Shown in pieces: positions 41,591 to 50,151 of a stretch of 64,000 nt of DNA. Each line of letters opens with the position of its first letter. The stretch's first letter is position 1. The notes under the pieces were generated by a model that was not told the origin of the DNA, did no database searches, and worked only from the letters and a program-made list of their open reading frames with translations. Origin of the DNA: Dechloromonas sp. UBA6271. GTDB taxonomy: Bacteria > Pseudomonadota > Gammaproteobacteria > Burkholderiales > Rhodocyclaceae. The stretch covers positions 62,001 through 126,000 of the forward strand of contig DJUX01000006.1 in NCBI GenBank assembly GCA_002440665.1. The letters run 5' to 3'. Made by a program: the position numbers and the translations under genes.

Positions 41591-42741
41591 ACTGGCTGTT
41601 ACCCGAATACATCGCCGATGCCCTGCCGGCCGAGGCCGAGCGCATCGAGCGTCTGCGCCGTGCCTTGCTCGATCATTTCCGCAGCCGCGGCTTCGAGTTC
41701 GTCATGCCGCCGATGCTGGAATACCTGGATTCGCTGCTGACTGGCGCCGGGCAGGATCTCAAGTTGCGCACTTTCAAACTGGTCGACCAGTTGTCCGGTC
41801 GCACCATGGGTGTGCGTGCCGACATCACGCCGCAGGCGGCGCGCATCGATGCCCATCTGCTGAATCATCGCGGCGTCACCCGCCTGTGCTACTGCGACAG
41901 CGTGCTGCACACTTTGCCGGCGACCATTTCGGCCAGTCGCGAGCCGGTGCAGGTCGGTGCCGAGCTTTACGGTTATGCCGGGATCGCTGCCGACCTCGAC
42001 GTGATTCGCCTGATGGCGGGCGCGTTCGCGCGGATCAAGGTGCCGGTGAGTCGCATCGATCTCGGCCATGTCGGTATTTTTCGTGCCTTGGCCGAAGCCG
42101 CCGGGCTGCCGCAGGAGTCCGAGGAACATCTCCTGAACCTGTTGCAGGCCAAGGATGTGCCGGGCTTGATCGAGGCCTGTGCCGAGGTGCCGTCGCCGTA
42201 CCGCGAGGCGCTGCAGCGTCTGCCTCAGCTCTATGGTGGCGCCGAGGTGCTCGACTGCGCCGCGGCCGAACTACCGGCACTGCCGGCCATCACGGCGGCA
42301 CTCGAAGGCTTGCGCCACCTGGTCGCGTCGGCCGCCGATCTGCCATTTTCGGTCGATCTGTCCGACCTGCGCGGCTACCACTATCACAATGGTGTCGTCT
42401 TTGCCGCCTACTGCCCGGGCTACCCGGCGGCCATCGCGCTCGGTGGTCGCTACGACGGTGCCGGCAAGGCCTTTGGGCGGGACCGTCCGGCCACCGGCTT
42501 CTCGATGGATCTGCGCGAGGTGGCGCGGCTGGCGCCGGCCAGCAAGCCGTCGGGCGCGATTCTCGCACCCCATGCTGCGCATGATGGAAAGCTTGCGGCG
42601 CATATCGCCGCGCTGCGCGAGCAGGGAGAAATCGTCGTCGAACTGCTGCCGGGCGAAACTGCCTGCGAAGGGCCGGTTTGCGACAGGAAGCTGGCCCAGG
42701 TCGGCGAACACTGGATTATCGAAGCAATACAAGAGGATTAG
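41587..42741 (+). CDS. hisZ: ATP phosphoribosyltransferase regulatory subunit HisZ
   Basis: A 384-residue HisRS paralog without synthetase activity. It assembles with short-form HisG and confers histidine feedback on the first step of histidine synthesis. Class II-like segments are present (SRGFEFVMPPMLEYLDSLL, MGVRADITPQAARI and GGRYDGAGKAFG), but it lacks the C-terminal anticodon-binding domain. Its presence implies a short HisG elsewhere. Placement between hflC/DUF2065 and purA is typical for betaproteobacteria. Confidence 0.95.
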   Translation: MNWLLPEYIADALPAEAERIERLRRALLDHFRSRGFEFVMPPMLEYLDSLLTGAGQDLKLRTFKLVDQLSGRTMGVRADITPQAARIDAHLLNHRGVTRLCYCDSVLHTLPATISASREPVQVGAELYGYAGIAADLDVIRLMAGAFARIKVPVSRIDLGHVGIFRALAEAAGLPQESEEHLLNLLQAKDVPGLIEACAEVPSPYREALQRLPQLYGGAEVLDCAAAELPALPAITAALEGLRHLVASAADLPFSVDLSDLRGYHYHNGVVFAAYCPGYPAAIALGGRYDGAGKAFGRDRPATGFSMDLREVARLAPASKPSGAILAPHAAHDGKLAAHIAALREQGEIVVELLPGETACEGPVCDRKLAQVGEHWIIEAIQED

Positions 42742-42744
42742 AAA

Positions 42745-44052
42745 ATGGCCAAGAACGTCATCGTGGTGGGGACCCAGTGGGGCGACGAAGGGAAGGGCAA
42801 GATCGTCGACTGGCTGACCGATCACGCCCAAGGGGTGGTGCGGTTCCAGGGCGGGCATAACGCCGGCCACACGCTGGTCGTCGGCGAGCAGGTTTACAAG
42901 CTGAATCTGGTGCCTTCCGGCATCGTGCGCGACGGCGTCAAGTGCTACATCGGCAACGGCGTGGTGCTCGACATCCATCACCTGTTGGCAGAGATCGCCG
43001 AACTGGAGAAGGGCGGCATCGACGTCCGCTCGCGCCTCAAGATTAGCCCGGGCTGTCCGCTGATCCTGCCTTACCACTCGGCGATCGACAAGGCGCGGGA
43101 AAACGCCAAGTGCGAAGACAAGAAGATCGGCACCACTGGCAAGGGCATCGGCCCAACCTACGAGGACAAGGTTTCCCGGCGCGGTCTGCGCGTCTATGAC
43201 CTGTTCCACCCGGAACGCTTCGCCGAGAAGCTGAAGGAAGTGCTGGAGTACCACAACTTCGTGCTGACCCAGTATTTCAAGGCGCCGGCGGTCGACTACC
43301 AGATGGTACTCGACCAGGCGATGGCCGATGCAGAACAGATCAGGCCGCTGGTCGCCGACGTTTCCGCTGCCCTCTACGAAGCCAACCAGGCCGGCCAGAA
43401 CCTGCTGTTCGAAGGCGCCCAGGGTACGCTGCTCGACATCGACCACGGCACCTACCCGTTCGTCACCTCGTCCAACTGTGTGGCGGGGCAGGCGGCTGCT
43501 GGTTCCGGCATCGGTCCCGGCATGCTGCATTACGTGCTGGGCATCACCAAGGCGTATTGCACGCGCGTTGGCGGCGGTCCTTTCCCGAGCGAACTGGATA
43601 TCGAAACCGTTGGTGTGCCGGGCTACCAGATGTCGCAGGTCGGCAAGGAATTCGGTACCGTCACCGGGCGCAAGCGCCGCTGCGGCTGGTTCGATGCCGC
43701 TGCGCTGCGCCGCTCGGGGCGTATCAACGGCCTGACTGGCCTGTGCATCACCAAGCTGGACGTGCTCGACGGCCTGAAAGAATTGAACATCTGTACCGGC
43801 TACAGGCTCGATGGCAAGGTTATCGACCTGCTGCCGATCGGTGCCGATGAAGTGGCCCGTTGCGAGCCGATCTACGAAACGATGCCCGGCTGGTCCGAAA
43901 CGACGGTCGGCGCCAAGCGCTGGGAAGACCTGCCGGCCAACGCCCAGGCCTACCTCAACCGCCTGGAACTGCTCTGCCAGGTGCCAATCGCCATCGTGTC
44001 GACTGGTCCGGAACGCGACGAGACGATTCTTCGCCAGCATCCGTTCAATTAA
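42745..44052 (+). CDS. purA: Adenylosuccinate synthetase
   Basis: A 435-residue enzyme that joins IMP and aspartate using GTP in the first step of AMP synthesis. The GTP loop GDEGKGKIVD (about 12-21), the HNAGHT segment, the IMP/GTP motif GTTGKGIGPTYEDK and the C-terminal TGPERDETI are all intact. It starts three bases after hisZ. Transcription probably ends at the hairpin at 44091-44114, which lies inside the 3' end of the convergent M23 gene. Confidence 0.98.
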   Translation: MAKNVIVVGTQWGDEGKGKIVDWLTDHAQGVVRFQGGHNAGHTLVVGEQVYKLNLVPSGIVRDGVKCYIGNGVVLDIHHLLAEIAELEKGGIDVRSRLKISPGCPLILPYHSAIDKARENAKCEDKKIGTTGKGIGPTYEDKVSRRGLRVYDLFHPERFAEKLKEVLEYHNFVLTQYFKAPAVDYQMVLDQAMADAEQIRPLVADVSAALYEANQAGQNLLFEGAQGTLLDIDHGTYPFVTSSNCVAGQAAAGSGIGPGMLHYVLGITKAYCTRVGGGPFPSELDIETVGVPGYQMSQVGKEFGTVTGRKRRCGWFDAAALRRSGRINGLTGLCITKLDVLDGLKELNICTGYRLDGKVIDLLPIGADEVARCEPIYETMPGWSETTVGAKRWEDLPANAQAYLNRLELLCQVPIAIVSTGPERDETILRQHPFN

Positions 44053-44080
44053 ATGCAGCCCGGGTGCCGGATGGCACCCT

Positions 44081-44092
44081 GTTGCGGTCAAC
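44081..44092 (+). repeat. Dispersed repeat, TTGCGGTCAAC variant at the M23 gene stop
   Basis: The variant core at 44082-44092 includes the minus-strand TGA stop of the M23 peptidase gene (44088-44090). It shares the 15-base GTTGACCGCAACAGG with the rnr copy. Confidence 0.55.
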
Positions 44093-44993
44093 GGGCCTGA
44101 ATGGCCCGTTTTTCGTTGACCAGCGGCGGGGGTGTCCCAGGTGCCGAATAATCAGCCGTCACCCGTTGGCGGGTGCGCGGCTCGAAGACATAGGGCGGGT
44201 TGCCGACGTAGAAATGCAGCGGCAGCGAGCGCATCGCGAAGCCCGCGGCGGTCGGCAGCGGCTTTTGCACGACAAAATGCAGGTGCGGGCCGGAGGTGTA
44301 GCCGGTGGCGCCAGAGTAGCCGATCAGCGTGCCCGCCGCGACGCGTTGTCCGGGCGCGACAGTGACGCCGTCGGGCGCCAGGTGGGCGTAGGTGGCGACC
44401 GTTTCGTCGGCGTGCAGGATGCGCACGTAATTGGCCATCTGCGCCAACACACGATCCCGGCCGCCATAGCGATTGGCGGATTCGGTCTCGATCACGGTAC
44501 CGTCGCGGGCGGCGACGATCGGCGTGTTTTCCGGCAGCGTGAAATCGACAGCGTATTCGCTGTCGGCCGCGCTATGTGTCGTCAGCGGGCCGTCGGCGGC
44601 CTGGCTGATGACGAAGCTGCCGCCATCCGCGAAGGGCAGCCGGTAAAGGGCATGCGGGTCGTGTTCGGCGCGGAAATTCCCGAGGTTGTAGGCAGACTGG
44701 CTGGAAAAGCGCAGGCTGCGCGCCGGGTCGGCCGGACGAATCTGCAGCAGCACCATCTCGCTGTTGGGACGCACGACGGCATGAACGGGCAGGGGCTGGG
44801 AGGCAACGACATTGTCGGTGCCACTCAGCGTCAGCCGGACCGATACCGGCGCCGGTCCGCTGTTGCGGGCGATCAGGTTCTGGCCATTGCCGATCCGCTC
44901 GACGGTGACCGAGAACGGGTAAGGCTGTTTGGCCTCGGCGATACCGGCGCTGGCACTGTCAATCAGCAGCCAGAGCAGCAGAAACAGGCGCAT
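44088..44993 (-). CDS. M23 family zinc metallopeptidase (LytM-like), periplasmic
   Basis: A 301-residue exported protein. The signal peptide (1-17, ending SASAG) is followed by a beta-rich domain (about 25-125) and a LytM/M23 domain. The zinc motif HxxxD is in THSAADSEYAVDF and the second HxH in GPHLHFVVQ, with the usual YAHL segment between. M23 peptidases cut peptidoglycan cross-links; here the complete ligand set suggests an active enzyme rather than an EnvC/NlpD-type activator. It is monocistronic and convergent with purA. Its stop codon lies in a dispersed-repeat variant. Confidence 0.88.
   Translation of the reverse strand: MRLFLLLWLLIDSASAGIAEAKQPYPFSVTVERIGNGQNLIARNSGPAPVSVRLTLSGTDNVVASQPLPVHAVVRPNSEMVLLQIRPADPARSLRFSSQSAYNLGNFRAEHDPHALYRLPFADGGSFVISQAADGPLTTHSAADSEYAVDFTLPENTPIVAARDGTVIETESANRYGGRDRVLAQMANYVRILHADETVATYAHLAPDGVTVAPGQRVAAGTLIGYSGATGYTSGPHLHFVVQKPLPTAAGFAMRSLPLHFYVGNPPYVFEPRTRQRVTADYSAPGTPPPLVNEKRAIQAR
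44091..44114 (+). terminator. Rho-independent terminator of purA
   Basis: Arms ACGGGCC and GGCCCGT around a 5-base loop, then TTTT. It overlaps the last codons of the convergent M23 gene. Confidence 0.8.
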
Positions 44994-45105
44994 GGAATTT
45001 ACGGGGCAGGGTCCGGAGCGTGATGCGGGAGTTCCACTCTACGGTGTTGCCGGCCGTCAGTCCATGCCTTGCCTGGAAGCGGCCTGGGAGCCGCCAATGC
45101 GGCTG

Positions 45106-45438
45106 CTAATACTCTGAATAGCGCCAGTAACCTCTCGGCGGTGCCACATAAACCGGCTGTGGTGCCTCGATGTAGACAGGTTCCTGCGGCTGCACGTAGA
45201 CCGGCTGCGGGGGCGGCGCGTAGTGGCTCGCGGCGGCCACGCCGGCGGCGATGCCGGCAATCGCCAGCACGGCGGCCGGGCCGGCCCAGTTGGAACCTCG
45301 GGAATATCCGCCATTGTGGTGGTGGCGTGGCGGGCCGTCGTAGTATCCGCCACGGTATCCGTGATCGGCCAGCGCGGTGGTGGAGGCGCCCAGCGTCAGG
45401 ACGAGAGCGATACAGAGGGAGGTGATGGTCGTTTTCAT
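45106..45438 (-). CDS. Small exported Gly/Tyr/Pro-rich protein
   Basis: A 110-residue protein from ATG 45438, which gives a good signal peptide (MKTTITSLCIALVLTLGAST..ALA). The upstream in-frame extension to 45534 crosses a likely leader and was rejected. After cleavage come a Gly/Tyr/His-rich stretch, a hydrophobic segment (about 55-72, AAVLAIAGIAAGVAAAS, possibly a membrane span), and Pro/Val/Tyr repeats such as PQPVYVQPQEPVYIEAPQ. It resembles the small glycine-rich envelope proteins common in betaproteobacteria; function is unknown. Confidence 0.7.
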   Translation of the reverse strand: MKTTITSLCIALVLTLGASTTALADHGYRGGYYDGPPRHHHNGGYSRGSNWAGPAAVLAIAGIAAGVAAASHYAPPPQPVYVQPQEPVYIEAPQPVYVAPPRGYWRYSEY

Positions 45439-45556
45439 GAACCGAATAACGCGGCCTGACGCTGATGGATGACGATTTGCCGGGCGGGAATTGTGAGCAT
45501 TTGTTACAGAGCGCCCGCTGACCATGTGAGACAATGCTTCGCGAGTCGATATGCGC

Positions 45557-45582
45557 CTGTTGCGGTCGACCGGAAAAAAGCG
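45557..45582 (+). repeat. Dispersed TTGCGGTCGAC repeat, with A-rich tail
   Basis: TG plus the exact core (45560-45570), then CGGAAAAAAGCGG. Intergenic, next to the tRNA-Leu terminator. Confidence 0.6.
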
Positions 45583-45591
45583 GCGAAAATG

Positions 45592-45619
45592 AAAAAAGGC
45601 CTTGTCAAGACAAGGCCTT
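45592..45619 (-). terminator. Rho-independent terminator of tRNA-Leu
   Basis: Perfect 11-base arms AAGGCCTTGTC and GACAAGGCCTT with a 2-base gap on the plus strand. Read on the minus strand it ends in a T run, just after the tRNA gene. Confidence 0.85.
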
Positions 45620-45632
45620 CGATCAAAATCGC

Positions 45633-45717
<85 letters not shown>

Positions 45718-45737
45718 ACAGGTGCGAAGAGCCGCGA

Positions 45738-45765
45738 ATTATAAAGAAAGATAAATACATGTCAA
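45738..45765 (-). promoter_or_regulatory. Consensus promoter of tRNA-Leu, overlapping the rnr start
   Basis: On the minus strand, TTGACA (45765-45760) and TATAAT (45743-45738) are perfect consensus boxes with a 16-base spacer. The -35 box covers the rnr start codon (45759-45761). Confidence 0.85.
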
Positions 45766-47972
45766 GAAAAAAACTATCCAAGATCCGTCGTGCCGATCCG
45801 TTCTTTGAACGCGAGTCGGCGCGTTATGAGTTTCCGCTGCCGTCGCGCGAGTATGTTTCGCAGAAACTGGCCGACGAAGGGCGGCCGCTGAGTTTCATCG
45901 AACTGACCGAATTGCTGGACATCGCCGGCAGCGAACGTGAGATGTTCCAGCGTCGTCTTGGCGCCATGGAGCGCGAGGGCCAGTTGATGCGCAACCGCAA
46001 GGGTGCATACATTCTGCCCGAGCGCGCCAGCCTGACGGTGGGCAAGATCCAGGGCCACCCGGACGGCTACGGCTTCCTGATTCCCGATGACGGCAGCGCC
46101 GACATCTTTCTCGAGCAGCACCAGATGGGCAAGGTGCTGCATGGCGACCGTGCCCTGGTGCGGGTCACCGGCATCGACCGCAAGGGGCGGCCGGAGGGCA
46201 GCATCGTCGAGGTCACCGAGCGCGCCAACACGCGTGTCGTCGGCCGTGTCTTCGTCGAGCACGGTGTCGTCTTCGTGGTCCCGGAGAACCGGCGCATCGC
46301 CCAGGACATCCTGGTGCCGCCGGAGAAGAAGGCCAAGATCAAGCCGCAGTCCGGCCAGGTGGTGATGGTCGACATCATCGAGCAGCCGAGCAAGTTCTCG
46401 CAGCCGATCGGGCGCATTACCGAGGTGCTGGGGACTTATGCCGACCCCGGCATGGAAATCGAGATCGCCCTGCGCAAGCACGATCTGCCCTTCGAGTTCT
46501 CGAAGGCGGCGCTCGAGGAAAACAAGGCGCTGCCGGACAAGGTCAAGAAAGCCGACCTGCCCGGGCGCGAGGACTTGCGCGATCTGCCGCTGGTGACCAT
46601 CGACGGCGAGACGGCGCGCGATTTCGACGACGCCGTGTATTGCGAAAAGAAGGGGCGCGGCTGGCGGCTGGTGGTCGCGATCGCCGACGTATCGCACTAC
46701 GTCAAGCCGGGCATGACGCTCGACAAGGAAGCGATGGAGCGCGGCAACTCGGTCTATTTCCCGCGCCGGGTGATCCCGATGCTGCCGGAGAAATTGTCGA
46801 ACGGCATCTGTTCGCTGAACCCCGATGTCGAGCGCATGGCCATGGTCTGCGACATGGAAATCAGCGCCAGCGGCAAGATCGGCAAGTACCGTTTCTGCCG
46901 GGCGGTGTTCCGTTCCAGGGCTCGGCTGACCTACAACCAGGTCTGGTCGTGGCTGTCCGGCGCGGCCATGCCGGAAAGCGACATCCATATTTCACTGCAG
47001 CCGCACCTGCAGAATCTCTACAAGCTTTTTCACGCGTTGCACAAGGCGCGCGGCGTGCGTGGCGCGATCGATTTCGAGACGATCGAAACGCAGATGCTGT
47101 TCAACGAGCAGGGCAAGATCGAGAACATCGTGCCGGTGGTGCGCAACGACGCCCACCGCATCATCGAGGAATGCATGCTGGCGGCCAACGTCTGCGCCTC
47201 CGATTTCCTGGCCGAGCACAAGCAGACCTGCCTCTTCCGCATTCACGAAGCGCCGGGCGAGGAAAAGCTGAAGAACCTGCGCAGCTTCCTCGGCGAGTTC
47301 GGCCTGCCGCTGGGCGGCGGCGACGATCCGAAGGCCAAGGACTATGCCAAGCTGCTGGAACAGATCAAGCCGCGGCCCGATTTCCAGCTGCTGCAGACGG
47401 TAATGCTGCGCTCGCTGCGCCAGGCGATGTACAGCCCCGACAACGTCGGTCACTTCGGCCTCGCCTACGAGCATTACACCCACTTCACTTCGCCGATCCG
47501 CCGCTACCCCGACCTGCTGGTGCACCGCGCCATCAAGGCCGTGCTGGCCGGCGAAAAATATACGCCGGCCGGGGACTGGGAAGAAATCGGCCTGCACTGC
47601 TCGGCCACCGAACGCCGCGCCGACGAGGCGACGCGCGACGTCGAGAACTGGCTCAAATGCTTCTTCATGAAGGAGCGCATCGGCGAGGAATTCGACGGCA
47701 CCATCTCGGCTGTCACCGCCTTCGGCATTTTCGTCGCCCTCGACACCGTCTATATCGAAGGCCTGGTGCACGTCTCGGAACTGGGTGCCGACTACTTCCA
47801 GTTCGACAACATCAAGCACCAGATGCTCGGCGAGCGTACCGGCCAGCGTTTCCGCCTCGGCGACCGGGTGCGGGTCAAGCTGGTGCGCGCCGATCTGGAA
47901 AGCAACAAGATCGACTTCGTGCTGGCGGGCAGCCTGCAGCAGCCACCAAAAAAGGCCAAAAAACGGGGTTGA
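45759..47972 (+). CDS. rnr: Ribonuclease R
   Basis: A 737-residue RNase II/R-type 3'-to-5' exoribonuclease able to degrade structured RNA. It carries an N-terminal helix-turn-helix-like part, cold-shock domains (about 85-235), and the RNB catalytic domain with DLPLVTIDGETARDFDDAVY (the metal-binding Asp cluster). A C-terminal S1 domain (about 640-725, EFDGTISAVTAFGIFVAL) is followed by a short Lys-rich tail. The start at ATG 45759 was chosen because the upstream frame runs through the tRNA. The last codons and stop (47970-47972) come from a dispersed repeat. rlmB follows. Confidence 0.96.
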   Translation: MSRKKLSKIRRADPFFERESARYEFPLPSREYVSQKLADEGRPLSFIELTELLDIAGSEREMFQRRLGAMEREGQLMRNRKGAYILPERASLTVGKIQGHPDGYGFLIPDDGSADIFLEQHQMGKVLHGDRALVRVTGIDRKGRPEGSIVEVTERANTRVVGRVFVEHGVVFVVPENRRIAQDILVPPEKKAKIKPQSGQVVMVDIIEQPSKFSQPIGRITEVLGTYADPGMEIEIALRKHDLPFEFSKAALEENKALPDKVKKADLPGREDLRDLPLVTIDGETARDFDDAVYCEKKGRGWRLVVAIADVSHYVKPGMTLDKEAMERGNSVYFPRRVIPMLPEKLSNGICSLNPDVERMAMVCDMEISASGKIGKYRFCRAVFRSRARLTYNQVWSWLSGAAMPESDIHISLQPHLQNLYKLFHALHKARGVRGAIDFETIETQMLFNEQGKIENIVPVVRNDAHRIIEECMLAANVCASDFLAEHKQTCLFRIHEAPGEEKLKNLRSFLGEFGLPLGGGDDPKAKDYAKLLEQIKPRPDFQLLQTVMLRSLRQAMYSPDNVGHFGLAYEHYTHFTSPIRRYPDLLVHRAIKAVLAGEKYTPAGDWEEIGLHCSATERRADEATRDVENWLKCFFMKERIGEEFDGTISAVTAFGIFVALDTVYIEGLVHVSELGADYFQFDNIKHQMLGERTGQRFRLGDRVRVKLVRADLESNKIDFVLAGSLQQPPKKAKKRG

Positions 47973-47982
47973 CCGCAACAGG
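47948..47982 (-). repeat. Dispersed repeat, TTGCGGTCAAC variant forming the rnr 3' end
   Basis: Variant core at 47968-47978 (minus strand) with two A6 tracts and GGCC between them. It encodes the terminal Lys-rich residues and stop codon of RNase R. Confidence 0.6.
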
Positions 47983-48041
47983 CGTCGGGGGAAAGGGCGG
48001 GCGATGGTAGACTCGCCCCCTTTCCCGAATAGACCGCTGCG

Positions 48042-48776
48042 ATGTCCTCTTCACGCCTGATTTACGGCTTCCACGCCATTACCGCCAAGCTGCGCCATGA
48101 TCCCGATTCGCTCAAGGAGATCATGGTCGACGCCACGCGCCAGGACGCGCGCGCGCGCGATCTACTGAACCACGCGGAGTTGCAGGGCGTCAAAATCATC
48201 GCGACAGATGGCAAGCGGCTCGACGGCATGGCGCCGGGTGCCAAACACCAGGGCGTCATCGCCCGCGTCGAGGGCGGGCGCAAGGCGGCGCATCTCGACG
48301 ACGTGCTCGATACGCTGGAAGAGCCGGCTTTCCTGCTGGTGCTCGACGGCATCACCGACCCGCGCAACCTCGGCGCCTGCCTGCGCGTCGCCGACGCGGC
48401 CGGCGTGCATGCGGTCATCGCGCCCAAGGATCGCGCCGTCGGCCTCACCGACGTGGCGGCGAAGACGGCCAGCGGCGCCGCCGAAACGGTGCCCTACGTG
48501 ATGGTCACCAATCTCGCCCGCACCCTGCGCGAACTCAAGGAACGCGATATCTGGGTGATCGGCACCGCCGGCGAGGCGGACAGCGACCTCTACGCCGCCG
48601 ACTGGCCGCAGGCCACGGCCTGGGTACTCGGCGCCGAGGGTGAGGGCATGCGCCGCCTGACGCGTGAGAATTGCGACCAGCTGGTGCGCATCCCGATGCA
48701 CGGCGCCGTCGAAAGCCTCAACGTCTCGGTGGCGGCTGGCGTCTGCCTGTACGAGGCACGCCGCCGGCGCGGCTGA
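48042..48776 (+). CDS. rlmB: 23S rRNA Gm2251 2'-O-methyltransferase
   Basis: A 244-residue SpoU/TrmH-family methyltransferase that modifies G2251 in the P-loop of 23S rRNA. The N-terminal substrate-binding domain (SSSRLIYGFHAITAKLRHDP) is followed by the trefoil-knot SPOUT domain: motif 1 LDGITDPRNLGACLR, motif 2 WVLGAEGEGMR and motif 3 IPMHGAVESLNVSVAAG. rnr-rlmB is a conserved pair. Length is standard. Confidence 0.97.
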   Translation: MSSSRLIYGFHAITAKLRHDPDSLKEIMVDATRQDARARDLLNHAELQGVKIIATDGKRLDGMAPGAKHQGVIARVEGGRKAAHLDDVLDTLEEPAFLLVLDGITDPRNLGACLRVADAAGVHAVIAPKDRAVGLTDVAAKTASGAAETVPYVMVTNLARTLRELKERDIWVIGTAGEADSDLYAADWPQATAWVLGAEGEGMRRLTRENCDQLVRIPMHGAVESLNVSVAAGVCLYEARRRRG

Positions 48777-48783
48777 TTTCCGC

Positions 48784-49674
48784 ATGACTCACCGCCGCGC
48801 AGTGGTGCTGATGGTGCTGGTCACGTTGTTGTGGAGCATCGCCGGCGTCGTCACCCGCCACCTCGATGCGGCGCGCAGTTTCGAAGTGACCTTCTGGCGC
48901 AGCCTGTTCAATGCGCTGACGCTGGCCATCGGCCTGACCGCCCTGCGCGGCCCCGCGCTGTGGCCCGGGCTGCTGCGCGCCGACCGCGTGCTGTGGGCGT
49001 CCGGCCTGTGCTGGGCGGTGATGTACACCGCCTTCATGGTGGCGCTGACGCTGACCACGGTGGCCAATGTGCTGGTGACGATGGCGATCGGGCCGATGGT
49101 GACGGCGCTGTTTTCCCGCATCTTCCTCGGCCAGCGGTTGCCGTTGCGCACCTGGGCGGCGATCTTCATTGCCGGCGCCGGTATCGCCTGGATGTTCGGT
49201 GCAGAGGCCGGCAGCGGTGGCTCGCTGCTTGGCTCGCTGGTCGCCTGTGCCGTGCCGCTGGCCGGCGCGGTCAACTGGATTTTGCTGCAACGGGCCGCGG
49301 AGTCCGGCGCCCAGGCGCCCGATATGCTGCCGGCGGTCCTGCTCGGCGCGCTGATCTCGGCGGCGGTGACGCTGCCGCTGGCCTGGCCGCTGCAGGCTTC
49401 CACCCACGATCTTCAGTTGCTTGCGCTGCTCGGCAGCGTGCAACTGGCGTTGCCCTGTCTGCTCGTCGTCCGTCTCAGCCGTGAACTGCCGGCGCCGGAA
49501 ATCGCGCTGCTGGCCCTGCTCGAAGTGTTGTTCGGCGTCGCCTGGGCCTGGCTGGGCGCGGGGGAGCGGCCGCCAGCCAGCGTCCTGCTCGGCGGCGTGC
49601 TGGTACTCGGGGCGCTGGTCGCCAACGAGGCATTTGCATTGCGGCGGCCGTCCCTCGCCGAAACGCTACAATGA
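48784..49674 (+). CDS. EamA-family (DMT superfamily) transporter
   Basis: A 296-residue inner-membrane protein with ten hydrophobic segments forming two EamA repeats. The first starts VLMVLVTLLWSIAGVVTRHL and the second around residue 155. The family exports metabolites or amino acids; the substrate is unknown. The start at ATG 48784 lies seven bases after the rlmB stop. An upstream frame to 48664 is out-of-frame rlmB sequence. arfB follows. Confidence 0.88.
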   Translation: MTHRRAVVLMVLVTLLWSIAGVVTRHLDAARSFEVTFWRSLFNALTLAIGLTALRGPALWPGLLRADRVLWASGLCWAVMYTAFMVALTLTTVANVLVTMAIGPMVTALFSRIFLGQRLPLRTWAAIFIAGAGIAWMFGAEAGSGGSLLGSLVACAVPLAGAVNWILLQRAAESGAQAPDMLPAVLLGALISAAVTLPLAWPLQASTHDLQLLALLGSVQLALPCLLVVRLSRELPAPEIALLALLEVLFGVAWAWLGAGERPPASVLLGGVLVLGALVANEAFALRRPSLAETLQ

Positions 49675-49701
49675 ACCATTCACACACCGTATTTCGCCCC
49701 C

Positions 49702-50106
49702 GTGCGTCCCAACTTCACCATTCCGCCTGAAGAAGTCGAAATCACCGCCATCCGCGCCCAGGGCGCGGGCGGGCAGAACGTCAACAAGGTATCGAATGCC
49801 GTCCATCTGCGCTTCGACATCTCCGCCTCGTCGCTGCCGGAAGAGATTCGTGAGCGGTTGTTGAAGCTTGGCGACCAGCGCATCAGCAAGGAGGGCGTGG
49901 TCATCATCAAGGCGCAGGAATTCCGCAGCCTGGAGAAGAATCGCGGCGAAGCGCTGCGCCGGCTGGAACAGTTCGTCGCCAGCGTCGCCGTGCTGCCGAA
50001 GAAACGCCGGCCGACCCGGCCGACCCGCAGCTCCGTCGCGAAACGTCTGGAAAGCAAGGCACGGCATGCCTCGCTGAAAGCCGGGCGGCGGATGTCCGGC
50101 GATTAG
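49702..50106 (+). CDS. arfB: Alternative ribosome-rescue factor ArfB (YaeJ)
   Basis: A 134-residue peptidyl-tRNA hydrolase that frees ribosomes stalled at the end of non-stop mRNAs. The catalytic GGQ is in RAQGAGGQNVNKVSNAV, and the basic C-terminal tail (KKRRPTRPTR...KRLESKARH) that enters the mRNA channel is present. It is shorter than release factors because it lacks the codon-recognition domain. The start is GTG at 49702. Confidence 0.95.
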   Translation: MRPNFTIPPEEVEITAIRAQGAGGQNVNKVSNAVHLRFDISASSLPEEIRERLLKLGDQRISKEGVVIIKAQEFRSLEKNRGEALRRLEQFVASVAVLPKKRRPTRPTRSSVAKRLESKARHASLKAGRRMSGD

Positions 50107-50151
50107 GCGAGCGTTGATGAAAAACACAGAGTTTCCGGAATTCGCAGCCCA

